NCBI GenBank assembly: GCA_028751875.1 | Contig: CM054159.1 | Location: 575,613 to 639,612 of the forward strand | DNA length: 64,000 nt | Direction of reading: 5' to 3' | Source of the DNA: Rapana venosa | Taxonomy: Eukaryota; Mollusca; Gastropoda; Neogastropoda; Muricidae | Made by a program: the position numbers and the translations under genes | The notes under the pieces: generated by a model | The model's database searches: none | The model's input: only the letters and a program-made list of their open reading frames with translations | Told to the model about the DNA's origin: nothing | Shown here: one piece after another, positions 25,801 through 36,779 of the stretch | Position numbering within the stretch: the first letter of the stretch is position 1 | How the letters are laid out: each line of letters starts with the position of its first letter

Positions 25801-28800
25801 CTCTAATTTCCTCTATTTTGCCTGGGTCCCAGTCTCAAGACAAGGCAGCTCTGATGTCCATGAATGCGTAAGTCCACATATTTCATTACAGACATCCGCC
25901 CCTGTATGTCTGATAGTAAGTCCTACAAGTGATTTCATTACACTGTGACATCTCTGCGAAGTGTGGATTCGCCTGACCACAATATTTTCATTACATGACG
26001 AGCTCGATGTGTGATAGCAGTCCACCAATATTCATTACATTACCGCACAATGATTTCTGTTAGCATTTCCACAATACTTTTCATATACATGACAGCTCTG
26101 ATGTCTGATAATGTGTCCCCAATATTCATTACATACAGCTCTGATGTCTGATAATGTGTTCGCACAAATTCATTACATGACAGCTCTGATGTCTGATAAT
26201 GTGTCCACAATAATTCATTACATGACAGACTCTGATTTTCTCATAGCATGTCACAGTTATTATCCTTACATGACAGCTCGTGCTTCACCATAACATGTCC
26301 ACAACAAGTACCATTTCATACTGAACAGCTCTGATGCTCTGATACACATGTCCACAGATATTCATTGCCAATGACAGCACTGTGAATTGTCCTAGCATGT
26401 CCACAGTATTTCATTACATACAGCGTCTGTGTCTCGCTAACTATGTCCCACATACTTTCATTACCATGACAGCCTCTGATGTGTCCTAAGTCCATGTCCC
26501 ACAGTATTTCATTACATGACAGCTCTGATGTCCTGGATAACTGTTCCACAATATTTCTTACATGACACATTGATGTCTAGATAACGGTGTCCACAGTATT
26601 TCATTATATGACATGCTCTGATGTCTGTTAGCATGTACCACAATTATTTCATTACATGACAGCTCTGATGTCTCCTAACATGTCCACAATAACAATCATA
26701 TACGAATAAGACAGCTCTGAAAGTCTGTTAGCGCATGTCCAACAATATTTCAATCACATGACAGCTCTGAAGTCCTTCCGAGCATGGTCCACAAAATTAC
26801 AATTAAGCTTTTCTTGATCTAACAACCAGGACCGTTTTTCCAACTTGCTTTGAGTTGGTTTTTGTCTATGGTCCTAGCATACTTTACTGAAGTCATCCTA
26901 ATACGTTCCAACCACATCTCAGTCACTCTTTCACATTCTGTTTACATCTGCCGATTTTGACTCCATCCATTACAATTTTATTCAAAAACAATGACAAAAT
27001 TAGTGTTCATCTAGCATAATAGAAGAAACATGGTCGCTCAGAGTTTGTGCATCTTTTAAATGACACAAAAGGAAACAGGTTTCTCTGTATCTTACCTGTG
27101 GTAGTCTGTACACCCTAGACCATATAATAAATCTCTTCTCTTCTGCTGAGAAGCCGTTGAGGGCCAGGTCAGAAACATATAGCACAAGGTCAACAAAACA
27201 TAACCCACACTACAGAATTAAAAAACATAACACACACACAGAAGTAAAAAACATAACACACAGAGGTAAAAAAACATAACACACACACAGGTAAAAAACC
27301 TAAACACACACACAGAGGATAAAAACCTAACACACACAGAGGAGCAAAAACATAACACAACAGAAGTAAAAAGACATAAACACCCACAGAGAGTAAAAAT
27401 ATAACACAACACATAGGTACAAAATATAACACACACAACAATCCAGGTAACAACGTAACGCACACCAGACAGAGGTCCAAACAAACCTCACACACAGAGG
27501 TCAAAATCATAACACACACACAGATGTCAAAAACATCACCCAACACAACAGGTCACAAACATAGCACACACATAGATGTAAAAAACATAAACACACAGAG
27601 GTCAAAACATAACACACACAGATGTAAAGAAACATCAACACAACACAGAGGTCAAAAACACAACACACACACAGAGTGTCAAAAACATAACACACACAGA
27701 GAATCAAAACATAACACCTCACAAACAGAGGTCAGTCAAAAACATAACACACATCACGAGGTAAAATCAAAAGCCCACGAAAACACCTACGCAGAGGTCA
27801 AAAACAACACACACAGAGTCAAAACCTCACACACATATACACTCAGTTCAAAAACTCACAAACTAACACAAAGGCCAAAACATAACGCTGGCCCCACAGG
27901 TCAAAAACATAACATACGGTACAGGTCCCTAAAACATCACACACATGTCAAAAACACAACAGGTCAAAAACATATATTAGCACACATACACACACAGATG
28001 AAAAACAAAACACACACACACAGGTCAAAACATAACCACACACACAGGGAAAAACTTAACACCGGTCAAAAACTTAACACACACAGCAGAGTTAAAAAAC
28101 GTAACACAGGTCAAAAACAAAACCACACACACGTCCAAAAACATAACACACTCCAGTCAAAAACATAACACACGCAAAAACATAACACAACCACAGTACA
28201 TAGACGAACAGAATCTTTATTAGGGATTGTTTTGCAAGAGAAATAGACCCACAATTCAATCATTGGCTTATAACGCCAGCATAGACACCCTACCTAGTCC
28301 CACAAACAGTTTTTCCTATATCTTAATCAGGAAAGCTCGTCGACACCAAAACTTTGCAAACAGCCACACTACCACAATAAGGAATCATTTGGGTAGAGAG
28401 TATAATATGATAGGACCTGACATTTGTGGTGTTAAACAAATTTCTACAGTGGTACATACACATGTCCAGTTGCGATTTAGACATTTTACATCACCAAATA
28501 GATTTTAAAACTAACCATGGTTTAGTGTTCGAATTGCCGTAAAACAAGTGCTCAAAGATGAGTTGGCTGAATAAAATCATGTGTACTTTCCCGAAGCTTA
28601 CTTTATCCAGGAATTGCTGTTCCCCTTGATCTTTTCACAACAAAACCCTAACCTGGTTTTTGCGACCCCATGCACGGCAAAACCGTTACACTTCCCCACC
28701 AATTCTTGGTTCAGCTGTAACTCTCATACATCTGTACCTGACTCTGTTCGTCGGTATGTAATGGGAAAGGCGGGGCTGTACAAGGGAACAGCACGATGCC

Positions 28801-29119
28801 TGGAAACAGAGAGTGGTGGTTTGGGCTGTAATACCTTCAACCAAATGCTATTCTTTAGATTTATGTGATGGAGAACGACATTTGTAAAAGCAAAAACGCT
28901 TGTAGAAAACAAGGCAGTCTTGAAGATTTTTGGATCGTAAGAAGCTTTGATACGAAACGAAAGTCTTGATTAAAACACAAGTCATGATCTGCAGATGTTT
29001 GAGATGGTAGAAAGCACTTGTAAAAGAAAAACGCTTGTTGAAAAACAAGGCATTCTGAAAAAACCCTTTGTGGTTGTAGTACTGGGTAAAAAAAGTCGTA
29101 CATAATGGGGGGGAGAACG

Positions 29120-29154
29120 ATTCTTCTCTCTCTCTCTCTCTCTCTCTCCTCTCT

Positions 29155-29187
<33 letters not shown>

Positions 29188-29535
29188 ATACCCACACACA
29201 CACACACAACACACAGACACACACAACACACACAGACACACACACACACATATTCAAATATTCACTTTAAATGGACAGACGTTAAATGAAGAACCAAACA
29301 CATAAACACACACACACACACACACACACAGGAAGGCGGGCAGGCAGAGGCAGAAATGCGCCGTCTTGTTAAAGCACATTATTTAATTCTCATTAGCATA
29401 CCTCAAGGGATGCTGAACCAGTCTTCAATTTTGCTCTTTGGGGAAGAGATATGGAAATGTCTGGAAATTGCAAAATGATGTAAATTAAACTGCTATTGGC
29501 AGGGGTCGATTTTCATTTTCATTTTCTGTGTTACC
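29120..29535. repeat. CT and CA microsatellites, then an unidentified block shared with 63,705-64,000
   Basis: (CT)n to about 29,188 and (CA)n to 29,247. Then CACTTTAAATGGACAGACGT, AAATGAAGAACCAAACAC and a second CA run, followed by GCCGTCTTGTTAAAGCAC, TTATTTAATTCTCATTAGCA and TACCTCAAGGGATGCTG. The same order, heavily degraded, ends the window. A GGACGTTAAACTGAAGAAC relative of the first block also lies at 57,015-57,035. Unidentified. Confidence 0.65.
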
Positions 29536-29537
29536 CC

Positions 29538-30058
29538 TGGGACGGGATAGCTCATGGTCGGAGCACTCGCTTTCCCCAAGCCAAGTTAAGCAGCGTCGAG
29601 CATGGTTCCCCACTTGGATGGGTGCCGTTGCGCGCCTTGGCTTCAGTACAGTTCCCCCAGCGAAAATGGGTACCTGCCCCTCTTTGGGTCAGGGAAGGAA
29701 AAGCAGCGAGGGAGAGGAGATGGGCGCCGCCCTCAATATGCTGGCCCTAGAGAAGTGAGGTCTCTATCGCCTCGCTCCCCTACGACCTTACAGGTTATGG
29801 GACTCCTTTACCTTTTACCTACCTTTGTTATCCCAGGTGGCATAAGGTGTTAAAGTCCTTAGGATGAGGTCCTGTGTGTGAATGCACACAAAACATCTTG
29901 CACTCACGTTAAAACCCGTTCCGCTTTTCGGAAGAGTAGGCCATTGTGTGCCGGTGGGAACGGATGACAAAATGTACAAAACTGCATACACACAGGGACT
30001 GGATAAAAAAAAGCGCGTGAGTGCTTATCCATTATCCTCTAAAATAAAACAATAATAG
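29538..30058 (+). mobile_element. SINE with 5S-rRNA-like head and SINE-A tail
   Basis: 29,544-29,564 resembles a tRNA A-box region (GGGATAGCTCATGGTCGGAG). 29,583-29,622 closely resembles the 5S rRNA internal promoter region: AAGTTAAGCAGCGTCGAGCA against the 5S AAGCTAAGCAGGGTCGGGCC, then ACTTGGATGGG, identical to 5S. The body contains GATGAGGTCCTGTGTG, and the 3' part is the SINE-A tail with GTAGGCCATTGTGTGCCGG and GTGAGTGCTTATCCATTATC, ending in ATAAAA-type sequence. It looks like a chimeric SINE, not a functional 5S gene, because the 5S ends are missing. Confidence 0.7.
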
Positions 30059-30059
30059 A

Positions 30060-30790
30060 GCATTGGTTTCTCAATCTAGGTCACTTTTAAGAAGGGGAAT
30101 AATTTGGCAGTGTGTGTGGTATCCATTTTGTCACGCAAAGGTCAGTTACAAGAAAGTAATACATTTGAAGGCTCTATTTTTTGGCTTTTGTTTGTTGTTT
30201 TTGGTGTGTTGTGTGTGTGGTGTGTTGTGTGTTTTAGGTGGGGGAAGGGGCAGTGAAAAAACGAATAAGTCTAAATGCGCCATGGCCCCATTAAGTAAAG
30301 AGGGTTTTCTGATTAGAAACATAAAGGCGATTATTTTTTCTCTGTTATAAGCTCAGAAAAGGTAGGTGGTGTTTAGGTTTTAATTTTTTTAAAAGAAAAA
30401 TTAATTTGTTAATTGTAAGTGCTCGTTTTCCTCGAGGAAAGTTTTTGTCTATTTGAACATTATTTGAATGTTTAATGCATGCTTGCTTAAGACTTTTGTT
30501 TGTCAGGCTGTGTTTGTTGATGTAAGAGATTATCTCCCCACAATGTTCTTTTTCTGCAAAAATACACAACAAATCCGTTTCAAATCCTTTTCTATCTTCC
30601 CATCCAATTCTTCTTCTCTCTCTCTTTTTCTCTCTCACCTCTCTCTCTCCCTCATTTTTTTTTGCTGGGCCCGTGTGGTATGTGCGGGGTGCGTTCACTG
30701 AAAGGAAGCATGCTTAATGCTCCTTGTGGCAATGTTTACTGTTTTGTCGTTGTATAATTATGTGAAAGGGACAGAAATTTACACAGTGAC
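30060..30790. other. No gene seen; A/T-rich with a CT tract
   Basis: Short open frames have no recognisable similarity. A (CT)n tract lies at 30,598-30,655. No RNA gene or element recognised. Confidence 0.5.
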
Positions 30791-30792
30791 AA

Positions 30793-30962
30793 AGAAAGGG
30801 GTCAGGGCAAGATCGCCTAGTGGTTAGGGGGTGGTGCTGGCATCTGACGGCCAGGTTCGAGCACACCACACCACACCACCACCCAGCTTTCTCGCTTGAG
30901 GAATTTTTCTCTTCTGGAGTTAAGGCAGTGCCAACCCAGTCCCTTGGGAAGTCATAGGATGA
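30793..30962 (+). mobile_element. SINE-A-like head and body, truncated
   Basis: tRNA-like A box (ATCGCCTAGTGGTTAGG) and B box (CAGGTTCGAGCAC), followed by TTCTGGAGTTAAGGCAGTGCC, the body block found in other SINE-A copies. A GA-rich tract follows at 30,975-31,012, and more degraded body at 31,060-31,110. Confidence 0.6.
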
Positions 30963-31139
30963 AAGAATAGACATAGATGAGAGAGAGGAAAAGAGAGAGA
31001 GAGGAGAGAGAGGTACCAACTGAAAAATTGGTTGTTTAAGGGAATTTCTTTACTATACCCTCCAGTCCGGAAAGTCTATAGGATGAAGCTATAGGGCCTC
31101 TGATAGTGTATGTGGTGTGTGAGGACAAGCAATGACAAA

Positions 31140-31375
31140 TTCTTTTATTTCGAGGATAATGAATAAGCATATGTGTTTTTTACATCCATTCCCGCCGTAG
31201 GGTACATCTTAATAAATAACCAACACTTATACTCTCAACCCGAGAATTGATAGTATGGTTGTTGTGAGAGACAATTCAATGAAAATGACAAATCTTTTAT
31301 TTCGGGATAAAAAGAAAAAGCACTCATGGCTTTTTACATCCATTCCCCGCCCGTAGGGATAATCTTAAAAATAAC
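31140..31375 (-). mobile_element. Two degraded antisense SINE-A 3' fragments in tandem
   Basis: TCTTTTATTTCGAGGATAAT with GAATAAGCATATGTG at 31,140-31,215, and a second similar piece at 31,285-31,375 (TTTATTTCGGGATAAAAAG, CATCCATTCCCCGCCCGTAG). Both end in a GTAGGG(A/T)A block not seen elsewhere. Confidence 0.55.
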
Positions 31376-31379
31376 CCAA

Positions 31380-31827
31380 ACCATAACTCTCTCACATAGT
31401 TTTTAACAAGGGGAAATAACCCTTTTTTAAAACAGCCCCCCCCCCAAAAAAAAACCCAACAAAACAGCAACAAACAAACAAACAAACAAATAAAGAAATA
31501 CCCTAACCCCAAAAACCAAACCACCCAAACCACCCCAAAAAAAAAAAAAACCAACAACAAAAACCAAACCAACAAACAAAACAAAAAAAAAAAACCCAAC
31601 AAAAAAGAAAAAAAGGAGAAAAACAAATAAAAACAACAGAACCAAGAAAAAAACAACAACCAAATTTAAAAAGTCATAAGATAAAACATCTACACATTGT
31701 CAAATGGTACATAACTTGATACATATAACCAATCTATCTACTATCTATCTGTCCCGTGTCGCGACCCCGGGGGGCCCCTCAAAAACTCCGCAACCAGTTC
31801 CCCCCATTCCTCTTTGTTCTGCCTTTC
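31380..31827. other. Low-quality A/C homopolymer sequence flanking the gap
   Basis: Dominated by AAAAA, CCCCC and AACAAAC patterns, ending in a short CTAT repeat and the gap. Open frames here (F/L/V only) are compositional. I see no feature. Confidence 0.6.
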
Positions 31828-32327
31828 NNNNNNNNNNNNNNNNNNNNNNNNNNNNNNNNNNNNNNNNNNNNNNNNNNNNNNNNNNNNNNNNNNNNNNNNN
31901 NNNNNNNNNNNNNNNNNNNNNNNNNNNNNNNNNNNNNNNNNNNNNNNNNNNNNNNNNNNNNNNNNNNNNNNNNNNNNNNNNNNNNNNNNNNNNNNNNNNN
32001 NNNNNNNNNNNNNNNNNNNNNNNNNNNNNNNNNNNNNNNNNNNNNNNNNNNNNNNNNNNNNNNNNNNNNNNNNNNNNNNNNNNNNNNNNNNNNNNNNNNN
32101 NNNNNNNNNNNNNNNNNNNNNNNNNNNNNNNNNNNNNNNNNNNNNNNNNNNNNNNNNNNNNNNNNNNNNNNNNNNNNNNNNNNNNNNNNNNNNNNNNNNN
32201 NNNNNNNNNNNNNNNNNNNNNNNNNNNNNNNNNNNNNNNNNNNNNNNNNNNNNNNNNNNNNNNNNNNNNNNNNNNNNNNNNNNNNNNNNNNNNNNNNNNN
32301 NNNNNNNNNNNNNNNNNNNNNNNNNNN
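31828..32327. other. Assembly gap of exactly 500 N
   Basis: A round 500-base N run, probably a scaffold join of unknown true size. It removes the start of one long T-M-E-N exon. Apparent open frames spanning it are meaningless. Confidence 0.97.
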
Positions 32328-32726
32328 CTAAAAAAAACAAAACACATTGGAAAACAAAAAAACCCAAAGAAAGGCATAAAAGGGAAAACACCACCACGAA
32401 ACAACTCCACAAGACAACACCATAGAAAACACCACCGAAGACACACTATGGAAGACAATCCAGGGAAAAAACTACTTATGGAAATCAACATTACAGAAAA
32501 CACGACGGAAAACGACACCATGGAAAACAAGACGGAAAACTACACCACAGAAAATGACATCACAAAAAAGCACATCATGGAAAACTTCACCACGGAAAAC
32601 GACGTCTTGAAAGACTGTAGCAGAGAAAAGTATCCTGTAGAAGACAACAGCAGTCAAGTCACCCATGCTGTGCAAGACTTGACGTACCAGTCAAGCCACA
32701 GTCGGATTTCTACTACATTCTTTCAG
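32328..32726 (+). CDS. Long T-M-E-N exon, 3' part (5' part in gap)
   Basis: Contains irregular 15-bp units (NDTMENKTENYTTEND), then an open 3' section DCSREKYPVEDNSSQVTHAV to STTFFQ ending at CAG|GTAAAG. The minisatellite is shorter here than in the 37,997 and 41,785 copies. The frame is open through the visible part but the start is missing. Sequence next to the gap is poor. Confidence 0.4.
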
Positions 32727-32784
32727 GTAAAGAAAGGAACTACAGGACTCCATTAGATATCTTTTTCTGTCTTTCCTTTGAATT

Positions 32785-33252
32785 GTCTTTGTCTCGCTTA
32801 ATCTTGTCTTGTTGTGTGGTCTTGTCGTGTCTGGTCTCATTTCATCTCGTCTGGTCTGGTCTGGTCTGGTCTTGTATGCTGCATTCAGTGACAGCAGATT
32901 TCTCTGCTTGAAATTTGGGCTGCACTCTTTGAGGAGAGCAAGTTGCCTCAAGAACAGTGCCACCCATTTTTGTTGTTTTACAAAAAAAATTTCCCCTCTG
33001 CACGTGAAATTGTTTCCCTCTGTATTTTCAACAAAATTTTGTCCAGGGGCAACTACCTTGTTGCCTTGGGTTCTTTCATGTGCACTGAATGTGTGTTGCA
33101 CAGGGGACCTGGGTTTATAATTTTATCCAAAAGACTAGCACCCAGACCACCACTGAAGGACAGGTGGATCAGAGAAAAGTTTGGGGGTGAAATGGGGGTT
33201 GAACCCACACTTCTCATTGAATGTGTGAGTGTGTTACCTCTGGACTACCAAT
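32785..33252 (-). mobile_element. SINE-B antisense with short GTCTK pentamer tail
   Basis: Pentamers occupy 32,785-32,873 and the element runs 32,874-33,252. On the minus strand the tRNA-like head reads GGTAGTCCAGAGGTAACACA with B box GTGGGTTCAACCCCCATT. This copy is not interrupted by sense SINE-A at its 5' end, so it preserves the empty site. Confidence 0.75.
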
Positions 33253-33289
33253 CCGCCGCCTGTGTGTATGTATGTGTTTGTTTTATTTA

Positions 33290-33640
33290 TTTTTTCATCC
33301 TTTTATTTTGAGGGTAATGAAATAAGCACACAGTGGATTTTTACATCTAGTTCCTTTGTGTGTGTTTTGTGAATTTTGTCAGCCATTCCCATGGGCACAC
33401 TGTGGCTTACCCTTTGGAAAAGTGGGACAGGGTTTGCTGTGTGTGCAAGACGTCCTGTGTACATTTGCACACAGGACCTTGGTTTATAGTCTCAAACAAA
33501 AGACTTTTTATGGGGTTTTTTTTTGGGTTTTTTGGGGGGGGGGGGTGGAGTAGCATTGGCACTGATGTTTACTTCGGGGGAAAAATCTTCTTGAACGGGA
33601 TTGAACCTGGGTAGCAGATCTAGGCAAGCCCACAAGCTCT
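33290..33640 (-). mobile_element. SINE-A, antisense
   Basis: Same block order as the element at 43,488-43,848 (GTAATGAAATAAGCACACAG, GGCACACTGTGGCTTACC, GGGATTGAACCTGG), followed by degraded sequence to 33,700. A G run at 33,533-33,546 is part of its body. Confidence 0.7.
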
Positions 33641-33753
33641 AATCACAAGTTTTATCCCATCCCCCTATTGTGTAGTGTGGGGGGCAAGAGTAGAGTGTTT
33701 TGATTGTGGTGTACAGGCATTTAAATTTTTAAAATGTCCAATATTTTGTGCAG

Positions 33754-33836
33754 AATCACTCTTATGGAGGCTGTTCCCGTCCTAGGTACTTCAATGCCTG
33801 AGGATGTGGCACGAGCAAGTGGAAGCACACAGAAAG
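33754..33836 (+). CDS. 85-bp candidate exon, 83-bp frameshifted copy
   Basis: Acceptor TTTTGTGCAG and donor G|GTAGGAGG are intact, but AATCACTCTTATGGAGG lacks two bases relative to AATCATTCTATCATGGAGG. The downstream GTSMPED frame is therefore lost unless splicing or a consensus error compensates. Confidence 0.4.
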
Positions 33837-33949
33837 GTAGGAGGAGTGTGTCTGTTGTTGTTGTTGGGTGTTCTTCAGCTTAACATTCTGGGAGTCGTCG
33901 GGAATAATATGCTCGCTGCCTCATTCATCATACTTAGGAATGGTAGGGT

Positions 33950-34086
33950 GGGATAGCGTAGTGGTTAGAGTGTTGCACTCACTTTCAGCAACTCTTTTTC
34001 TGTCTGTCTGTTTGTCTCTGTCTGTCTCTCCATCTTTTTCTCTGTCTCTGTCTTCTTGTCTCTCTCTCTCTCTCTCTCTTTTCTTC

Positions 34087-34127
<41 letters not shown>

Positions 34128-34250
34128 GTTTCTCCCCTCTTTTCCCTGTCTATGTATCTGTCTTTGTTTCCCCTGACTCTGTGTGTGTGTCTCTCTCTGT
34201 CTGTCTTTGTCTCTGTGTCTCTCTCCCTCTCTCCCTCCTTCCCTCCCTCC
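33950..34250. repeat. tRNA-like head fragment and (CT)n tract
   Basis: GGGATAGCGTAGTGGTTAGAG at about 33,951-33,971 is A-box-like, and CT/GTCT repeats follow from about 33,995 to 34,250. Arginine/glutamate open frames on the minus strand are repeat artefacts. Confidence 0.75.
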
Positions 34251-34363
34251 CTGGGCAATATATATGATGGCAGAAGCATCATACCATATTTTTGCCATAA
34301 AAATGAGATTAATGTAAAATAACACAAAACATGTTAATACTTGGGCACTACTTTTTTTTCCAG

Positions 34364-35268
34364 GCCCCTCATACGCCATGAAAGACTACACCAGTCATTT
34401 CAGTGATGTTATGAAAAGCTACACCATGGAAATCTAACCATGGAAATCTACACCACAGAAATTTTACACCACAGAGGACCACACCACAGAAATCTAGACT
34501 ACAGAACTACTCCATAGAAATCTACAACCACGGAAATCTACCCAGGGAAATCTACACAACAGAAATCTACACAACAGAAATCTACACCATGGAAATATCT
34601 ACGCCATGGAAGTCTACGCCATGGAAGTCTACGCCATGGAAATCTACGCCATGGAAGTCTACGCCATGGAAATCTACACCATGGAGATCTACATCCCCGG
34701 AAATCACATCACAGAAATATACACCATGGAAATCTACACCATGGAAATCTATACCACGGAAGACACTTTGGAAGACGACACCATGGAAAACTACACCAGG
34801 GAAGATACACCACAGAAACTACACCGGGGATGACTGCATCACAGAAAACTGCATCACAGAAAACACCACCACAGAAGAAGAAAACCACGGAAAATGATAG
34901 CACGAAAAACTTTACCCATAACATGACACCATGGAAAACTGCACAGAAACTACCTCAGGGAAAACTAGACAAGGGGAAAATGATGCCATTGAAAACTACT
35001 TAGAAAATTTCACCATGGAGAACTACACCACAAAAAAATACATGGAAATTGCCCACCAGAACATGAAAAATAACACCATGGAAATCTTTAGAGAAAATTT
35101 CACCTCAGAAAAGTTAAAACAAAAAACTTCATCACGGAAAACTACGTCTTGAAAGACTGTAGCAGAGAAAAGTATCCTGTAGAAGACAACAGCAGTCAAG
35201 TCACCCATGCTGTGCAAGACTTGACATACCAGTCAAGCCACAGTCACATTTCTACTACATTCTTTCAG
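34364..35268 (+). CDS. Long candidate exon, diverged copy with M-E-I/V-Y repeats
   Basis: Acceptor TTTTTTTTCCAG at 34,363, donor CAG|GTAAAG after 35,268. Entered in phase 1 it reads G-P-S-Y-A-M-K-D-Y-T-S-H-F-S-D-V-M-K-S-Y, then TAA at 34,435-34,437. The minisatellite units here are ACC ATG GAA ATC TAC or GCC ATG GAA GTC TAC (TMEIY, AMEVY), which lack the Asn of the other copies. The 3' section DCSREKYPVEDNSSQ is conserved. Confidence 0.4.
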
Positions 35269-35329
35269 GTAAAGAGAACTACAGGACTCCATGAGAAATT
35301 TGTTTTTGTCTTTCCTTTCAATTATTTTG

Positions 35330-35800
35330 TCTGCTTTGCCTTGTCTTTTATCATCTCGTCTTGCCTTGTTTTGTCTTGTCTTGTCTGGTATCATCTTGTA
35401 TGGTCTGGTCTCATGTTATATACATTCAGTGGCAGCTGATTTTTTTGCTTGAAGTTTGGACTGCACTTTTTGAGGAGAGCAAGTTGCCACAAGAACAGCG
35501 CCACCCATCCTTTTGAGTAATTACATGTCCCCTCTGCATGTGATTTTGTTTCCCTCTGAGTGTCTTTTCAGCAGAATTTTTTCAGGGGCAACTACCTTGT
35601 TGCCTTGGGTTCTTATGGGTGCACTGAATGTGTGTTGCACAGGTGACCTGCGTTTATTGTCTTATCTGAAAGACTAGCACCCAGACCACCACTGGAGGTC
35701 AAGTAGATGGGAGAAAAGTTTGGGCTGATATGGGGATTGAACCCACACTTCTCATTGAATATGCGGGTGTGTCACGAATGGTTACCAATTTTACGTCTTG
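35330..35800 (-). mobile_element. SINE-B antisense with degenerate pentamer tail
   Basis: Pentamers (GTCTT with TCATC variants) at 35,330-35,410, element to about 35,800. The head retains GTGGGTTCAATCCCCATATC on the minus strand. It is followed by a GT-rich tract at 35,800-35,850 and not by SINE-A, unlike the other units. Confidence 0.7.
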
Positions 35801-35925
35801 TGTGTGTGTGTGTGTGTGTATGTGTGTGGGTGTGTGTGTGTGGTGTGTGCGAGAGGGACAGAGACAGAGAGACAATGTGTGTGTGCAGCACTTGCTTTAA
35901 AAAAATGTGAAATTTTTCTGTGCAG

Positions 35926-36010
35926 AATCATTCTATCATGGAGGCTGTTCCCGTCCTAGGTACTTCAATGCCTGAGGATGCGGCACGAGCAAGTGGAAGC
36001 ACACAGAAAG
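35926..36010 (+). CDS. 85-bp candidate exon, copy in the 34.2-kb unit
   Basis: CTGTGCAG acceptor and G|GTAGGGGG donor. Open: NHSIMEAVPVLGTSMPED then AARASGSTQK, phases 0 and 1. Only conservative differences from the copies at 2,327 and 43,928 (Q/H, I/V, V/A). Confidence 0.5.
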
Positions 36011-36139
36011 GTAGGGGGAGTGTGTGTGTTGTTACTGTTGGGTGTTCCTCAGCTTAACATTGTGGGAGATCTCAAGAATGTGCACTGTCACTGATCATAC
36101 TTTGTAATGAAGGTTGGGTGGGGGGAAGGGGGGGGGGGG

Positions 36140-36655
36140 TTGTAGCTTAGTGTTTAGACCATAAGCACACTGTGAGTCTGTCTCTCCTGTGCGTCTGTCA
36201 CTCTCTCCCCTCCCCCTTCTCTCTCTCTCTCCCCCTCCCTACCTTCCCTTCTTCCCCTCTCTCCTCTTTCTCTCTCTCTCTCTACATCTGTGTGTGTCTC
36301 TCTCTCTTGCTCTCCACTCTTTCTCTTCTTTCCCCCTGTGTGTGTATTACTCTTTCTCTTTCTCTCTATTGCTCTCTCTCCCTCTTTCTTTCTCTCTCTC
36401 CCTCTTTCTCTCTCTTCTCTCTCCCTCTGTGTGTGTTCTCTCTCTCACTCTTTCTCTCTCTCTCTCTCACTCTTTCTCTCTCTCTCTTACTCTTTTTCCC
36501 CTCACTGTTTCTCCTCACTCTTTCTCTCTCTCTCTCACTCTCTCTCTCTTTTCTTTCTCTCTTCCCCTTCTCTCTCTCTTCTCTTTCTCTTTTTCCTTTC
36601 CTTTCTCTTCTCTTTCTCTCTCTTTTTCTCTTTCTCTGTCTCTCTTTCTGTCCTC
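36140..36655. repeat. tRNA-like head fragment and long (CT)n tract
   Basis: GTAGCTTAGTGTTTAGACC at about 36,142, then nearly 500 bases of CT-rich repeat with TGTGTG islands. It ends at GGGGGAATTAATCTCCTGAC, a unique block also found after the CT tract at 40,630. Confidence 0.8.
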
Positions 36656-36779
36656 TTTGGGGGAATTAATCTCCTGACAGAGGCACCAAAGGATAGTCAG
36701 AACTTTGTTCATGCCAATAAAATTTGATTGAATTTAAAAATGAACTACCAAACCACCTGTAGGTTCTATTATTCATTTA

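Larger units (their letters stand above)
19417..29119. repeat. Exact second instance of 3,033-12,735
   Basis: Length 9,703 bases, same orientation, offset 16,384. All landmarks examined (exon remnants, SINEs, minisatellites, RT remnant) recur at the same offset with the same indels. The copies part at 29,120 (A) against 12,736 (G). All features listed for 3,033-12,735 apply here plus 16,384. Confidence 0.92.

Noticed and set aside
29583..29622. A functional 5S rRNA gene
   Set aside because: Only the internal region is 5S-like; both ends are different and a SINE tail follows.
31324..31663. Phenylalanine/leucine-rich minus-strand frames as membrane proteins
   Set aside because: They are caused by A and C homopolymer runs beside the gap; no codon structure.
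31704..32756. Long open frames across the gap
   Set aside because: They consist mostly of N codons; length is meaningless.
36172..36677. Serine/leucine-rich open frames as membrane proteins
   Set aside because: They are translations of (CT)n microsatellite.
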